Below, one piece after another: positions 43,748 to 51,209 of a stretch of DNA of 64,000 nucleotides. The notes under the pieces were generated by a model, which had not been told where the DNA came from, ran no database searches, and saw only the letters and a list, made by a program, of their open reading frames with translations. The stretch's first letter is position 1; the number at the start of each line of letters is the position of its first letter. Position numbers and translations under genes: made by a program. Origin of the DNA: Thermofilum sp. NZ13 (GTDB lineage: Archaea > Thermoproteota > Thermoprotei > Thermofilales > Thermofilaceae); contig NDWX01000001.1 in the NCBI GenBank assembly GCA_002855745.1, positions 62,001 to 126,000 of the forward strand. Direction: 5' to 3'.

Positions 43748-45114
43748 AGGCCCAGACCGAGCTCTGTCAGCTCCGCCCTAACAGAGCGGACCACCTCGAC
43801 CCACTCTGCGCTAGGCTCGCCTAAGGCGGGGTCATAGACCTCCCAGAAGGGCTTACCGTAGGAGGGGCTCCGCAGCTTCTCACCGTACCTCTTGTAGAGC
43901 TCCAGCACAATGGCGCAGGTATCGCTCAGGCCAATACCTTGGGACGCCACCGCGGCGCCGAGCTCCGCCATGAGCTGCGCCTCCAGCCCCCCGCCGTTGG
44001 GCGCTGTTCCGTTCGCGGGAACCGGGCCCAGTAGGTGGAGGCCCGCCGCGGCTGCGGCCACGGTGTTGGCGGCCACCTCGTAGAGGTACTCCCTCGTGCC
44101 CAGCCCGAAAGCCGGCCACACGTCAGCCACTAGTGGTAGCCTCATGTGCTCGTTCGCCAAGCCGACCGCAACCTGCACCCAGATGCACTCCGCCGACGAG
44201 GTGGCCTTCTTGACGATGTGCGTGGGGTGGATCAGCACGTAGCCAGCCCTGTAGGCCGCGAGCGCCAGGATCGTCTCAGCCACGGAGACTACCGCGGAAC
44301 CCGCGGGGCCCCTTGCGAATCCACCCACAATCGGGTCGACGAGCGCCGCGCCGATCACCCCCTTCTCGAGGCCGACCTGCGCCTTGGTCAGCTGGGAGTA
44401 GTCCGTCTTCAGCTCGTTCAGCACGGGCAGGAGCTGCGCGTCCCCCTCGAGCAGGAGGCCCGCGGACATCGCCGCGAGGCTGGCGACGGACGAGACGCTG
44501 CTCTCCCCGGCGAGGAGGTGCATCCCGGGCCTCCCGGAGTCCCTGAGCGCGCGGCGCAGGTACAGCAGCTCTCTGACACCCGCCACGGCCTCGCTCGGCG
44601 CGCCGGCCTTGACCCTGACCCCCGACACCTCCTGTATGCTCCCGTGGTCCAGAGCGTCCACGAGCGGCTGCCTCGCGTAGGAGAGTGCCGTGGCGTAGAA
44701 GTACTCCTCGGGCACCGGCGTCCCAGCTAGGCCGCCGAACACGAAGGGCCTCCTCCTGTCGCCCGGGAGCCTCGCCCACAGAAGCCTAGCGTCCAGCCCC
44801 CTGCCCAGCACCAGCTCGCGGCGCGCGCTGGCTAGGGCCTCCCGCAGCTCCTCCTCGGCGAACCTCGCGACCCTGCTCTCCTCCACCACGTAGAGCCCAA
44901 CCTCAAGGGCGAGCTCGAAACCAGCCTCGAACACCGACCTCCCGAGGCCCCCGTCGACTGACACGGGGCAGGAGGGGTCGTAGGCTACTCCGTGCTCCCT
45001 CTCCAGCTCGGCGACCCTCCTGGAGACCAGCTCGAGGTCGAACTTCTTCTGCTCGACGTACTCGCCGAGCTTCGCCCTCCCCTCGACCTGCAGGGGGGTC
45101 AGCATGCGGCACAC
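43744..45114 (-). CDS. MtmB-like methylamine methyltransferase lacking pyrrolysine
   Basis: A 456-residue protein that aligns over its length with monomethylamine:corrinoid methyltransferase MtmB (458 residues). It shows FEAGFELALEVGLYV, RPFVFGGLAGTPVPEEYF, GRPGM at 194-198, LNELKTDYS, and a C-terminus close to EVYDPALGEPSAEWVEV. In MtmB, pyrrolysine is the third residue after GRPGM and is encoded by TAG. Here GRPGM is followed by HLLAGESS, so Leu201 (codon CTC) replaces it. The substrate therefore differs or the mechanism does not need Pyl. Alternative ATG 45105 fits the upstream GAGG better. It is the second gene of an operon with the corrinoid protein. Confidence 0.8.
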   Translation of the reverse strand: MCRMLTPLQVEGRAKLGEYVEQKKFDLELVSRRVAELEREHGVAYDPSCPVSVDGGLGRSVFEAGFELALEVGLYVVEESRVARFAEEELREALASARRELVLGRGLDARLLWARLPGDRRRPFVFGGLAGTPVPEEYFYATALSYARQPLVDALDHGSIQEVSGVRVKAGAPSEAVAGVRELLYLRRALRDSGRPGMHLLAGESSVSSVASLAAMSAGLLLEGDAQLLPVLNELKTDYSQLTKAQVGLEKGVIGAALVDPIVGGFARGPAGSAVVSVAETILALAAYRAGYVLIHPTHIVKKATSSAECIWVQVAVGLANEHMRLPLVADVWPAFGLGTREYLYEVAANTVAAAAAGLHLLGPVPANGTAPNGGGLEAQLMAELGAAVASQGIGLSDTCAIVLELYKRYGEKLRSPSYGKPFWEVYDPALGEPSAEWVEVVRSVRAELTELGLGL

Positions 45115-45121
45115 CCCTCGC

Positions 45122-45775
45122 TCAATCCTTGCCCAGCAGCTTCTTGCACTTCTCTACCGCCTCGACCGCGTCCCTGGCGTAGGCGTCGGCCCCGATCTCC
45201 CTGGCGAACTCCTCTGTCACCGGGGCGCCGCCGGCGATGACCTTCACTTTGTCCCTCAAGCCCGCCGCCTTCAGCGCGTCGATGACGTTCCTCATCTCCA
45301 GCATAGTCGTCGTGAGCAGCGCGCTCATCCCCAGGATGTCTGGCTTGTAGGCCCTCACGGCCTCGACGAACTTCTCAGGCGGGACGTCGACCCCCAGGTC
45401 CACCACCTCGAACCCGCTCACCCTCAGCATCACCGCCACCAGGTTCTTCCCGATGTCGTGTTTGTCCCCGCGGACCGTGCCTATCACGACCCTCCCCCTG
45501 CCGGAGGACTGCCTCGAGGCCTCGAGAAGCGGCAGCAGCAGGTCCCCCATCACGCCGTTGAAGATGTCCGCGGCTACTATGAGCTCGGGCAGAAAGTACT
45601 CGCCCCGCTCGAACCTCTCCCCAACCTCCCACATGCCGGGCCTCAAGCCCTCCTCGACCACTGCAAGCGGGCTACAGCCTGCTCTCAGAGCCTCCTCTAC
45701 GAGCCTACGCGTCAGCTCACCGTCCAGCTCCGCGACGGCCCTACGAACCCTGTTTAACAGATCCTTGCAGTCCAC
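45122..45775 (-). CDS. Corrinoid protein of a methyltransferase system
   Basis: A 217-residue protein with an N-terminal helical cap (about 1-90) and a B12-binding Rossmann domain. The base-off motif GDKHDIGKNL (His106) binds cobalt, and GMSALLTTTM and VIAGGAPVTEEFA are the later loops of MtmC/MttC-like proteins. It ends seven bases before the MtmB-like start. The GTG 45775 start is about 27 bases after TATA-like GCTTAAAGTC (45797-45806), so it leads a leaderless operon. Confidence 0.9.
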   Translation of the reverse strand: MDCKDLLNRVRRAVAELDGELTRRLVEEALRAGCSPLAVVEEGLRPGMWEVGERFERGEYFLPELIVAADIFNGVMGDLLLPLLEASRQSSGRGRVVIGTVRGDKHDIGKNLVAVMLRVSGFEVVDLGVDVPPEKFVEAVRAYKPDILGMSALLTTTMLEMRNVIDALKAAGLRDKVKVIAGGAPVTEEFAREIGADAYARDAVEAVEKCKKLLGKD

Positions 45776-45838
45776 AATCCGGTAACCTACGCGAAGACTT
45801 TAAGCATTGTTATCTCATCCTTGAAAAATGAAAACACC

Positions 45839-45922
45839 TCAAGGAGGCCCACCGCCCCCTGAAGAAAAGAACAGAGCGCAAGCCGCTGGGCAGTAGCGGA
45901 GCACGCTCGCATCAACGCACAT
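45839..45922 (-). pseudogene. VapC (PIN) N-terminal remnant
   Basis: From ATG 45922, overlapping the antitoxin stop, the frame reads MCVDASVLRYC and ends 27 residues in at TGA 45839. MxVDASVL is the exact opening of PIN toxins, with the first metal Asp; the rest of the domain is absent. The placement, an ATG inside the end of vapB, is that of a vapBC operon, so this is a 3'-truncated toxin. Confidence 0.65.
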
Positions 45923-46151
45923 CTTCTCGGAGCACTCTCTCCGTCTCACGAACCGCCGCTCCATCTATCTGCTCAGCGGTGTCGTACGCGGCTGGCTTAG
46001 CGGCCCCGTAGTGTTCTCCAACTTTTATGGGCACGAGCACGATCCGCTCACCCTCAACCCTGACTATGAAGCGCTTGAAGGGTACCGCGCGGCGCACGCT
46101 GACTGGAAGGTAGACCCGACCCTTACTGTTGACTTCAACTACTATTGCCAC
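45912..46151 (-). CDS. AbrB-type VapB antitoxin, toxin lost
   Basis: A 79-residue antitoxin. AbrB hairpin VEVNSKGRVYLPVSVRRAVP, then IVRVEGERIVLVPI, and an acidic-helical tail. Its partner gene is reduced to the 27-residue fragment at 45839-45922, so the antitoxin is now solitary. It may still act as a regulator. Confidence 0.8.
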   Translation of the reverse strand: MAIVVEVNSKGRVYLPVSVRRAVPFKRFIVRVEGERIVLVPIKVGEHYGAAKPAAYDTAEQIDGAAVRETERVLREDVR

Positions 46152-46230
46152 ACTTATGATGCGCTTTTAGCAGACCATTAAGCTTTATGGAGCATCAGAC
46201 GCTACAGCACTCCTAGAAAACTTAGTCGGC

Positions 46231-46548
46231 TTACTCAAGTATCAGGACGACCCGCTCTGGGGCGAAGCGCCACTCCTCGCCCTCGCGCAGCAGCCTGTAC
46301 TCGACCACTGCGCCGTCCTCCAGCTCCTCCACCGAGACGATGCCGGCCCTGAAGCCCCTCCCGGCCAGCAGGTAGGCGAAGTCCTCGAAGTAGTCGTAGA
46401 AGCCGCACGTCACGCAGAAGCTCCCCCTAAACTCGACCGCGAACCTATCCCCCTCCACCCAGAGAACCCTTGCCCTGCCCTCAGCCCCGTGATACCTGTT
46501 GAACTCCTCCACAGCCTCCCTCAAAGGCTCCTCCAAGCTCACGACCAC
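46231..46548 (-). CDS. Hypothetical protein with CxxC
   Basis: A 105-residue alpha/beta protein. N-terminal helix EEPLREAVEEFNRYHGAEGR, strands around VLWVEGDRFAVEFRGSF, then CVTCGFYDYFEDFAYLL carrying one CxxC, and a C-terminal strand RFAPERVVLI. Ferredoxin-like folding is plausible; no family is recognised. It is next to the pilin genes. Confidence 0.5.
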   Translation of the reverse strand: MVVSLEEPLREAVEEFNRYHGAEGRARVLWVEGDRFAVEFRGSFCVTCGFYDYFEDFAYLLAGRGFRAGIVSVEELEDGAVVEYRLLREGEEWRFAPERVVLILE

Positions 46549-46587
46549 GTGAATAGACCCTACGAATATAAGGTTGACGCTCGAGGG

Positions 46588-47663
46588 CTACCCGTAGGTG
46601 TAGACGTCTCCGCCGACGATGTCTGCTGGCCCTAGGGTGGCTACGGTGTTGCCGCTGGGGTCGAGGACTTCGAGGGTTGCGTTCCTGGCTATGAAGGCGT
46701 AGTCCTTCGAGGGGACCGCTGAGAGCCACAGCGGTATCGAAGCCACGCCGCCCGCCGCGGCGGCGCTCGAGACCACGGTGGAGCCCACCCTCACCCTCGC
46801 CCTCCAGCCGTCCGGTAGGCCCGTCACGTTCACGAGCCAGGGCCTAGCGTCCACCGAGACGACGAGGTTGTCGAACTTGACGGTGAGCGTCCCCTTGTCC
46901 CTGTAGACCCCTAGAGCCACCTCCGCTGGGGCTACGGAGGTGTCTGCCGCGGACAGCTGCAGCGCCCCAGAGGCCCAGAGCCCTAAGCCGCTCTGCGCCG
47001 AGTAGGACACCGCCAGGTCGTACCACGTGCCTTCGCTAACTGTGCCCCCAACTGATGTTTGACCCAGCTCGGTGAAGCGCCCGCTGCTGTCTGACGTGTA
47101 GCTCAGGACTGCCGCGACGTACACGACCCCCTGGACGGAGACGCCGTTCACTTTGATGATGCACTCTCCGCCGTAGCTGCTGGGGTTGCTGCTCGCGGTG
47201 ACGTAGACGAGCTTGCCTGTGCTGTCGTACTGCCAGCTACAGGAGAGGGGTGTGAGATTTGAGTTGAGGGGGATGGCGTCGAAGGTGTCGTAGTACACCA
47301 CCCCGCTGGCCCCGGCGACCGTTACGGTGTACCTCTCGCCGGGCTTGAGGCTTGCCAAATCTAGTCGCACGAGCACGAGTTGCCCGGGCTGCGCGGTGAG
47401 GTTGAGGCCGCCTGCGTGCCAGACGAGCCTGCCCGAGCTGTCGTAGACGTAGACCGCGTCCAAAACCTCCCTCACATCGCCGATGTTCCTGACGTAGAGC
47501 ACCAGCCCGCCCTCGTAACTGACGCCCTCTACCTTGAGGAGGGGGCGCGCACCACTAACGGAGGGTCTGAAGCCCGATACGAACAGGTAGACTAGGATCC
47601 CCGCCGCCACCGCGACCAGCACGAGGAGCAATGACGCTAGGACCGGCGATACCCCCTCTCCAT
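46588..47663 (-). pseudogene. Type IV pilin-like protein 1 with one-base lesion in its signal
   Basis: The body (VSYEGGLVLYVRNIGDVREV and DAVYVYDSSGRLV) belongs to archaeal pilin/archaellin-like proteins and has a lectin-like region of about 200 residues behind. The hydrophobic stem with its class III cleavage site reads GVSPVLASLLLVLVAVAAG, but has no start codon in that frame. The ATG at 47663, 25-30 bases after a TATA-like CTAAATC, reads MERG... only if the G5 tract at 47652-47656 has one more G. With six G the start would be MERGVSPVLASLLL. Either a real frameshift in a homopolymer or a sequence error. Confidence 0.65.
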
Positions 47664-47709
47664 ACCCACAAGTATAGGAGAAAAAAGATTTAGGTTAATT
47701 TTAGACGGT

Positions 47710-48131
47710 TTAGGTCCTGTACGTCCAGGTGTACGTTGCCTCGGTGCCCTTAGCAGTCACAACCTTCACAACGTAGGTATTTCCTGCCGTCAGCGTAACG
47801 CCACTAACCTGAATGGTACCCATCTGACCAGGAGTTAAGGTAGCACCTAGCGAAGACACGTAATTGTTAACAGAACCGTCCGGGTTGATCACATAGACCG
47901 CATCAATAGTGACCTGAATGTCACCGATGTTTCTGATATACACGTCTAGATTAGTTCCTGAGTAACCGACAGCCTCGATCTTTATTCTCTCTTGGAGCTG
48001 CTGGGCGCTGGCTTGCTGGGTGAGTGTGCCCTGGTAGCCGATGATCCAGATGTATGCTAGCACGGCGGCCGCGACGGCTTGACGATGAGCAGGAGTGTCG
48101 CTATAACCGGTGATACTGCTTGCTGCTTTAT
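47710..48131 (-). pseudogene. Type IV pilin-like protein 2, lesions near the start
   Basis: The body (RIKIEAVGYSGTNLDVYIRN and DAVYVINPDGSVNNYVSSLG) is paralogous to pilin 1. The signal in another frame is KQQAVSPVIATLLLIV, a class III pilin signal, then the frame jumps near 48079-48084 to AVAAAVLAYIWIIGYQG. One base more would join them. The only plausible start for the signal is ATA 48131, about 26 bases after the TATA-like TTTTTTAAACC; ATG is missing. Repair of two positions would give a normal pilin of about 140 residues. Confidence 0.6.
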
Positions 48132-48177
48132 CGGTATTATAATTGTATGCCGGTTTAAAAAAACTAACGTTAAAAAA

Positions 48178-49005
48178 CTAGAGGTAGTAGTCCCTCTTCG
48201 TCAGGCTGAGGAAGAGCTCGCGGAGCTCCTCGACCTCCCTTCTCACCTGGGGGTCCTGGAGCTCGCGTAGCCTCTGCTCGTTGGACTCCAAGACGAACTC
48301 CAGGAGTTTGGACGGGCTGGCCTCGTTGAGGATGTGGGTGTTGGGTATGAGGCAGTGGCCCCCGATGTAGTCGGGGTAGTAGACCGGCCTGTCGTGCAAC
48401 ACGCTGTGGACCTCAGCGACGAACTCCGCTATCGTCCTCAGGCCCACGCCGTGGCGCCTGGCTATGCGGTCGACCTCCTGCCAAGCGGCGATCATCACCG
48501 CCCTGTAGACCGTCTCCCAGAGCTTTGCTAGCTCGAGGGCCTCGGGCTCCTCCTCGGAGACCCTGACCTTGAGGCCCGTCTCCTCCAGGTGCCTCCTCGC
48601 TTCCTCCGCAGACTCCTTGGGAAGCGCTGAGACCCACTTGGGCCAGAAGTAGAGGTGCTCCTTGATCTTCGGGTGCTTCCCCCTCACCGGTGAGAACGCC
48701 ACTGGGAGGCCAAGATGGCCGTGCAGCCTCCTCGTGGTGCCTGGGGCGACCGTGGAGTGCACGATGACGAGCCTCGGCCTGAACTCCCGCGCGTACCGGC
48801 TGACGTGGTCCACGAAGCTGGCGCTGTAGGGTATCGCCACGTGCAGCGCGTCCACGGGCCTCGGGACCTCCTCGAGCCTGTGAACGGTTTTCGCCGGGTC
48901 TGCGTCGTAGCCGTAAACCTCGAAGCGGCCGGAGTCTCGGGCCACCTCGAAGATAGCCCCTCCAACCTCGCCGAGCCCCACGACTAGTATCCTCGTCCTC
49001 GACAC
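48178..49005 (-). CDS. UDP-glucose/GDP-mannose dehydrogenase-like protein
   Basis: A 275-residue Rossmann-fold dehydrogenase, shorter than the usual 430. VVGLGEVGGAIFEV is the NAD site. A middle helical region (ELAKLWETVYRAVMIAAWQE) resembles the dimerisation helix, and GGHCLIPN contains the catalytic-type Cys. The C-terminal UDP-binding domain is missing or reduced, so the substrate is uncertain. It follows three small membrane genes on the same strand, with 33 bases of gap. Confidence 0.7.
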   Translation of the reverse strand: MSRTRILVVGLGEVGGAIFEVARDSGRFEVYGYDADPAKTVHRLEEVPRPVDALHVAIPYSASFVDHVSRYAREFRPRLVIVHSTVAPGTTRRLHGHLGLPVAFSPVRGKHPKIKEHLYFWPKWVSALPKESAEEARRHLEETGLKVRVSEEEPEALELAKLWETVYRAVMIAAWQEVDRIARRHGVGLRTIAEFVAEVHSVLHDRPVYYPDYIGGHCLIPNTHILNEASPSKLLEFVLESNEQRLRELQDPQVRREVEELRELFLSLTKRDYYL

Positions 49006-49038
49006 CGGTGCTGAGAGAGCCTTGAGGGTAATAAATGT

Positions 49039-49467
49039 TTAGGCTGACCTTGAAACCCAGTCGTAGGCGTCCGACAGCGATAGGATGAGCGCGCCAACCA
49101 GGACGATGAAGGCCAGCGGGCTCAGGTCCAGCTCCACCCTAAGCCCCTGTGCAACCGCAAGAGAAGCGGTCGTCCCGCCCAGCCCTATCAGGAAAGCGTA
49201 AGCCTGGACAAGCCTCGAGACGAGGGAGAGAGGCAGGCTAACCGGGGAGCGCTCGAGAAGCACCCGCGTAAACGAGAGAGCAGAAGCCGTGGAGACCACC
49301 AGGAGGGCGAGTGGGGCCTGGAGACCGTAGGCCATCCCAAGAGACGATGCGAGGAGCCTCCCAGCCAGGAGGAGAAGCAGGGCGGTGGCGGCGGTGATGA
49401 AGGCTGAGGCAAGGGCCCTCGCGAGCGTCCACCCCCAGCCTCGCCTCCCCTCAGCCTCGAATGCCAC
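49039..49467 (-). CDS. Small four-helix membrane protein
   Basis: A 142-residue protein with four hydrophobic segments (LASAFITAATALLLLLAGRL and others, last LAFIVLVGALILSLSDAYDW). It overlaps the previous gene by 17 bases. Third gene of a leftward set of three small membrane genes. The family is not recognised. Confidence 0.6.
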   Translation of the reverse strand: MAFEAEGRRGWGWTLARALASAFITAATALLLLLAGRLLASSLGMAYGLQAPLALLVVSTASALSFTRVLLERSPVSLPLSLVSRLVQAYAFLIGLGGTTASLAVAQGLRVELDLSPLAFIVLVGALILSLSDAYDWVSRSA

Positions 49468-49870
49468 CTAAGCTCACCTCCTGCACTGCACGGAACCTGT
49501 ACACCCCGCCAAGGAGGCCCTCGGCCTCGAGCTCTAGTGTGTCAGCCGTCAAGGGCACCCTTATCTCCAGCGTAGCGGAAGCCCCACGCACAAGCATGGT
49601 GGGTGTGCTTGACGCCTCCGCGCAGACGGTGTTCCCGCAGAGCGCCCTAGCCCTCAGGGTGAAGCCGGTAACAGGCGTGTTGCCCTTGTAGGTTAGGGTC
49701 AGCTTTAAGCTGGCGTGGCCCCCCTGTTCCACGGTGAAAGCGGGCTCCAAGCTGAAGAGCCCTGAGCCGAGGCTCGCGGCGTCTCCGGCGAAGCTTAGGA
49801 GCGGTGCTAAGCAGGCCAGCAGGAGGAAAGTCGACGCCATGTACGCCGCTAGCTTAAGGGGGAGACTCAA
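49451..49870 (-). CDS. Secreted/anchored beta-rich protein
   Basis: A 139-residue protein with an N-terminal signal or anchor (LAAYMASTFLLLACLAPLLS) and a beta-sandwich-like ectodomain that has two cysteines in ARALCGNTVCAEASS, likely a disulfide. Overlaps both neighbours, so it is in a translational operon. It resembles the minor subunits seen near archaeal pili, but this is an inference from place and fold. Confidence 0.55.
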   Translation of the reverse strand: MSLPLKLAAYMASTFLLLACLAPLLSFAGDAASLGSGLFSLEPAFTVEQGGHASLKLTLTYKGNTPVTGFTLRARALCGNTVCAEASSTPTMLVRGASATLEIRVPLTADTLELEAEGLLGGVYRFRAVQEVSLGGIRG

Positions 49871-50148
49871 GCTTCCCGCTCACCCTCCCGGCTTCCTCTC
49901 GCTAGACCGTACTTCAGTAGTTGCGCCGCGGCGAGCAGGGCTACGCCGAGGAAGGCCACCTTCCCGAGGAGGTATACGGCCTCGGACGCCAGCCCTATTA
50001 TCGAGGACTGGAGGTCCGCTCCCAGCTGGGGCCTCTGGTAGGAGTAGAAGAACTGCAGCGCGACCGCGAACACTAGGATTACCAGGAATATCCCGAGAAC
50101 GGTGCTCAGCGTCCTTAAACCTTCCCTACCCGGTGAAAAGTACGACAT
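49867..50148 (-). CDS. Small two-helix membrane protein
   Basis: A 93-residue protein with two membrane helices (LSTVLGIFLVILVFAVALQF and VYLLGKVAFLGVALLAAAQL) and an acidic/basic tail. First gene of the three-gene set. A TATA-like ATTTATAAG at about 50172-50182 lies about 25 bases before the ATG, so the operon is leaderless. Confidence 0.6.
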   Translation of the reverse strand: MSYFSPGREGLRTLSTVLGIFLVILVFAVALQFFYSYQRPQLGADLQSSIIGLASEAVYLLGKVAFLGVALLAAAQLLKYGLARGSREGEREA

Positions 50149-50289
50149 AGCATTCTAGAGAACTCTACTCTACTTATAAATCTTTCTTGACCAGGCTTTA
50201 AAGATTTTTAACGAGGTGCTTGTTGCCCTTGGTAGCCCTAGATGCAAGCGGGGTTTACTCAGCATTCTCTTCCGCGAGCGAAGCATACG

Positions 50290-50526
50290 CTAAACAACTA
50301 CCGGTATTTTGGCCTGGGTTCTCAGCTGGTTGAACTCGTCTATGGAGAGCCCGGCTATCTTGGCGGCTAGGCGCATGTCCCCTAGCTCCACGAAGCACTT
50401 CAGCTCCGAGCATATGGGCTCAGGCTGGGACTCGATGAAAGCCCAGTCGGCGAACCTCTTCCTGATTTCTCTGGCCTCTGTGTCCTCCGCTTCTCACTTC
50501 TCGAGCAACCTCTGCAACCTCTCCAC
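50290..50526 (-). pseudogene. UPF0175-like antitoxin with in-frame TGA
   Basis: From GTG 50526, 25-30 bases after a TATA-like AAGATATTTT, the frame reads VERLQRLLEK, then TGA at 50494-50496, then continues EAEDTEAREIRKRFADWAFI to LAAKIAGLSIDEFNQLR and ends at TAG 50290. The tail resembles UPF0175/VapB-type antitoxins. A one-base change of the stop would restore a 78-residue protein. No toxin gene is adjacent. Confidence 0.55.
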
Positions 50527-50603
50527 GGCCAGTGTTTCGCTTTGGGAGGTAAAATATCTTGACCATGCGAAAACTTATTTGATGTCGGGTCGGTGAACAG
50601 CGC

Positions 50604-51170
50604 GTGAGGCTGAAGTTAGCTGCTATATCCGCCTTTCTGTTCCTCGTGGGGCTCCTTGCAGGCTACACGCTGCCGTCGCTCTCGCCCGGGACAGCTAGGA
50701 TGGTGTACGACCTGTTACGGGAGGCTGTACTGGGGAGGGTTGGGGGTAGCCTCAGGCCCGGGCTGGGCTTGTCGATGCTGATCTTCACGAACAACATCCG
50801 GGTCGCCATGATGACACTCCTCCTCGGCTTCACTGTGGCGATGCCCGTCCTGGTGGCGTTGGGGAACGGGGCGCTCCTTGGCCTGGTGTGCGCCATGGAG
50901 GTCTCGATGGGGAGGCCCCCGCTCCTGATCCTCGCCTCGGTGCTCCCCCACGGTGTCGTCGAGGTCGCGGCGCTCGTCTACACGGTGAGCGTTTCCCTGG
51001 AGCTCGGCTTAGCCCTGTGGCTCAGGATCCTGAGAGGCTCGCGGGAGCTAAGCGCCGTGCTGCGAAGGCTTCCGAGGGACCTGGTTGTCATCGTCGCCCT
51101 GTTCCTCGTAGCCGCGCTTATCGAGGGCGTTGTCACACCGGCCGTGGTGGCGGCGGTGCAAAGCTTATAA
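50604..51170 (+). CDS. SpoIIM/DUF95-family membrane protein
   Basis: A 188-residue protein with five predicted helices and the family motif IFTNNIRVAMMTLLLGFTV, then LPHGVVEVAALVYTVSV. Archaeal SpoIIM homologues are widespread without sporulation and often lie beside MoxR-like ATPases; their role is unknown. The GTG start is 27 bases past an AT-box (AAAACTTATTT, 50571-50581). The AAA+ ATPase gene follows after 39 bases. Confidence 0.8.
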   Translation: MRLKLAAISAFLFLVGLLAGYTLPSLSPGTARMVYDLLREAVLGRVGGSLRPGLGLSMLIFTNNIRVAMMTLLLGFTVAMPVLVALGNGALLGLVCAMEVSMGRPPLLILASVLPHGVVEVAALVYTVSVSLELGLALWLRILRGSRELSAVLRRLPRDLVVIVALFLVAALIEGVVTPAVVAAVQSL

Positions 51171-51209
51171 CTTCCAGCGGCGCTCCTCCTACTTTGGATT
51201 GATGTCGGG

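Noticed and set aside
44512-44514. Pyrrolysine in the MtmB-like protein
   Set aside because: The codon is CTC and the frame has no internal TAG.
50217-50330. Plus-strand PIN-like opening (VALDASGVYSAF)
   Set aside because: No start codon, no further PIN motif, and the frame stops soon after; the match is short.
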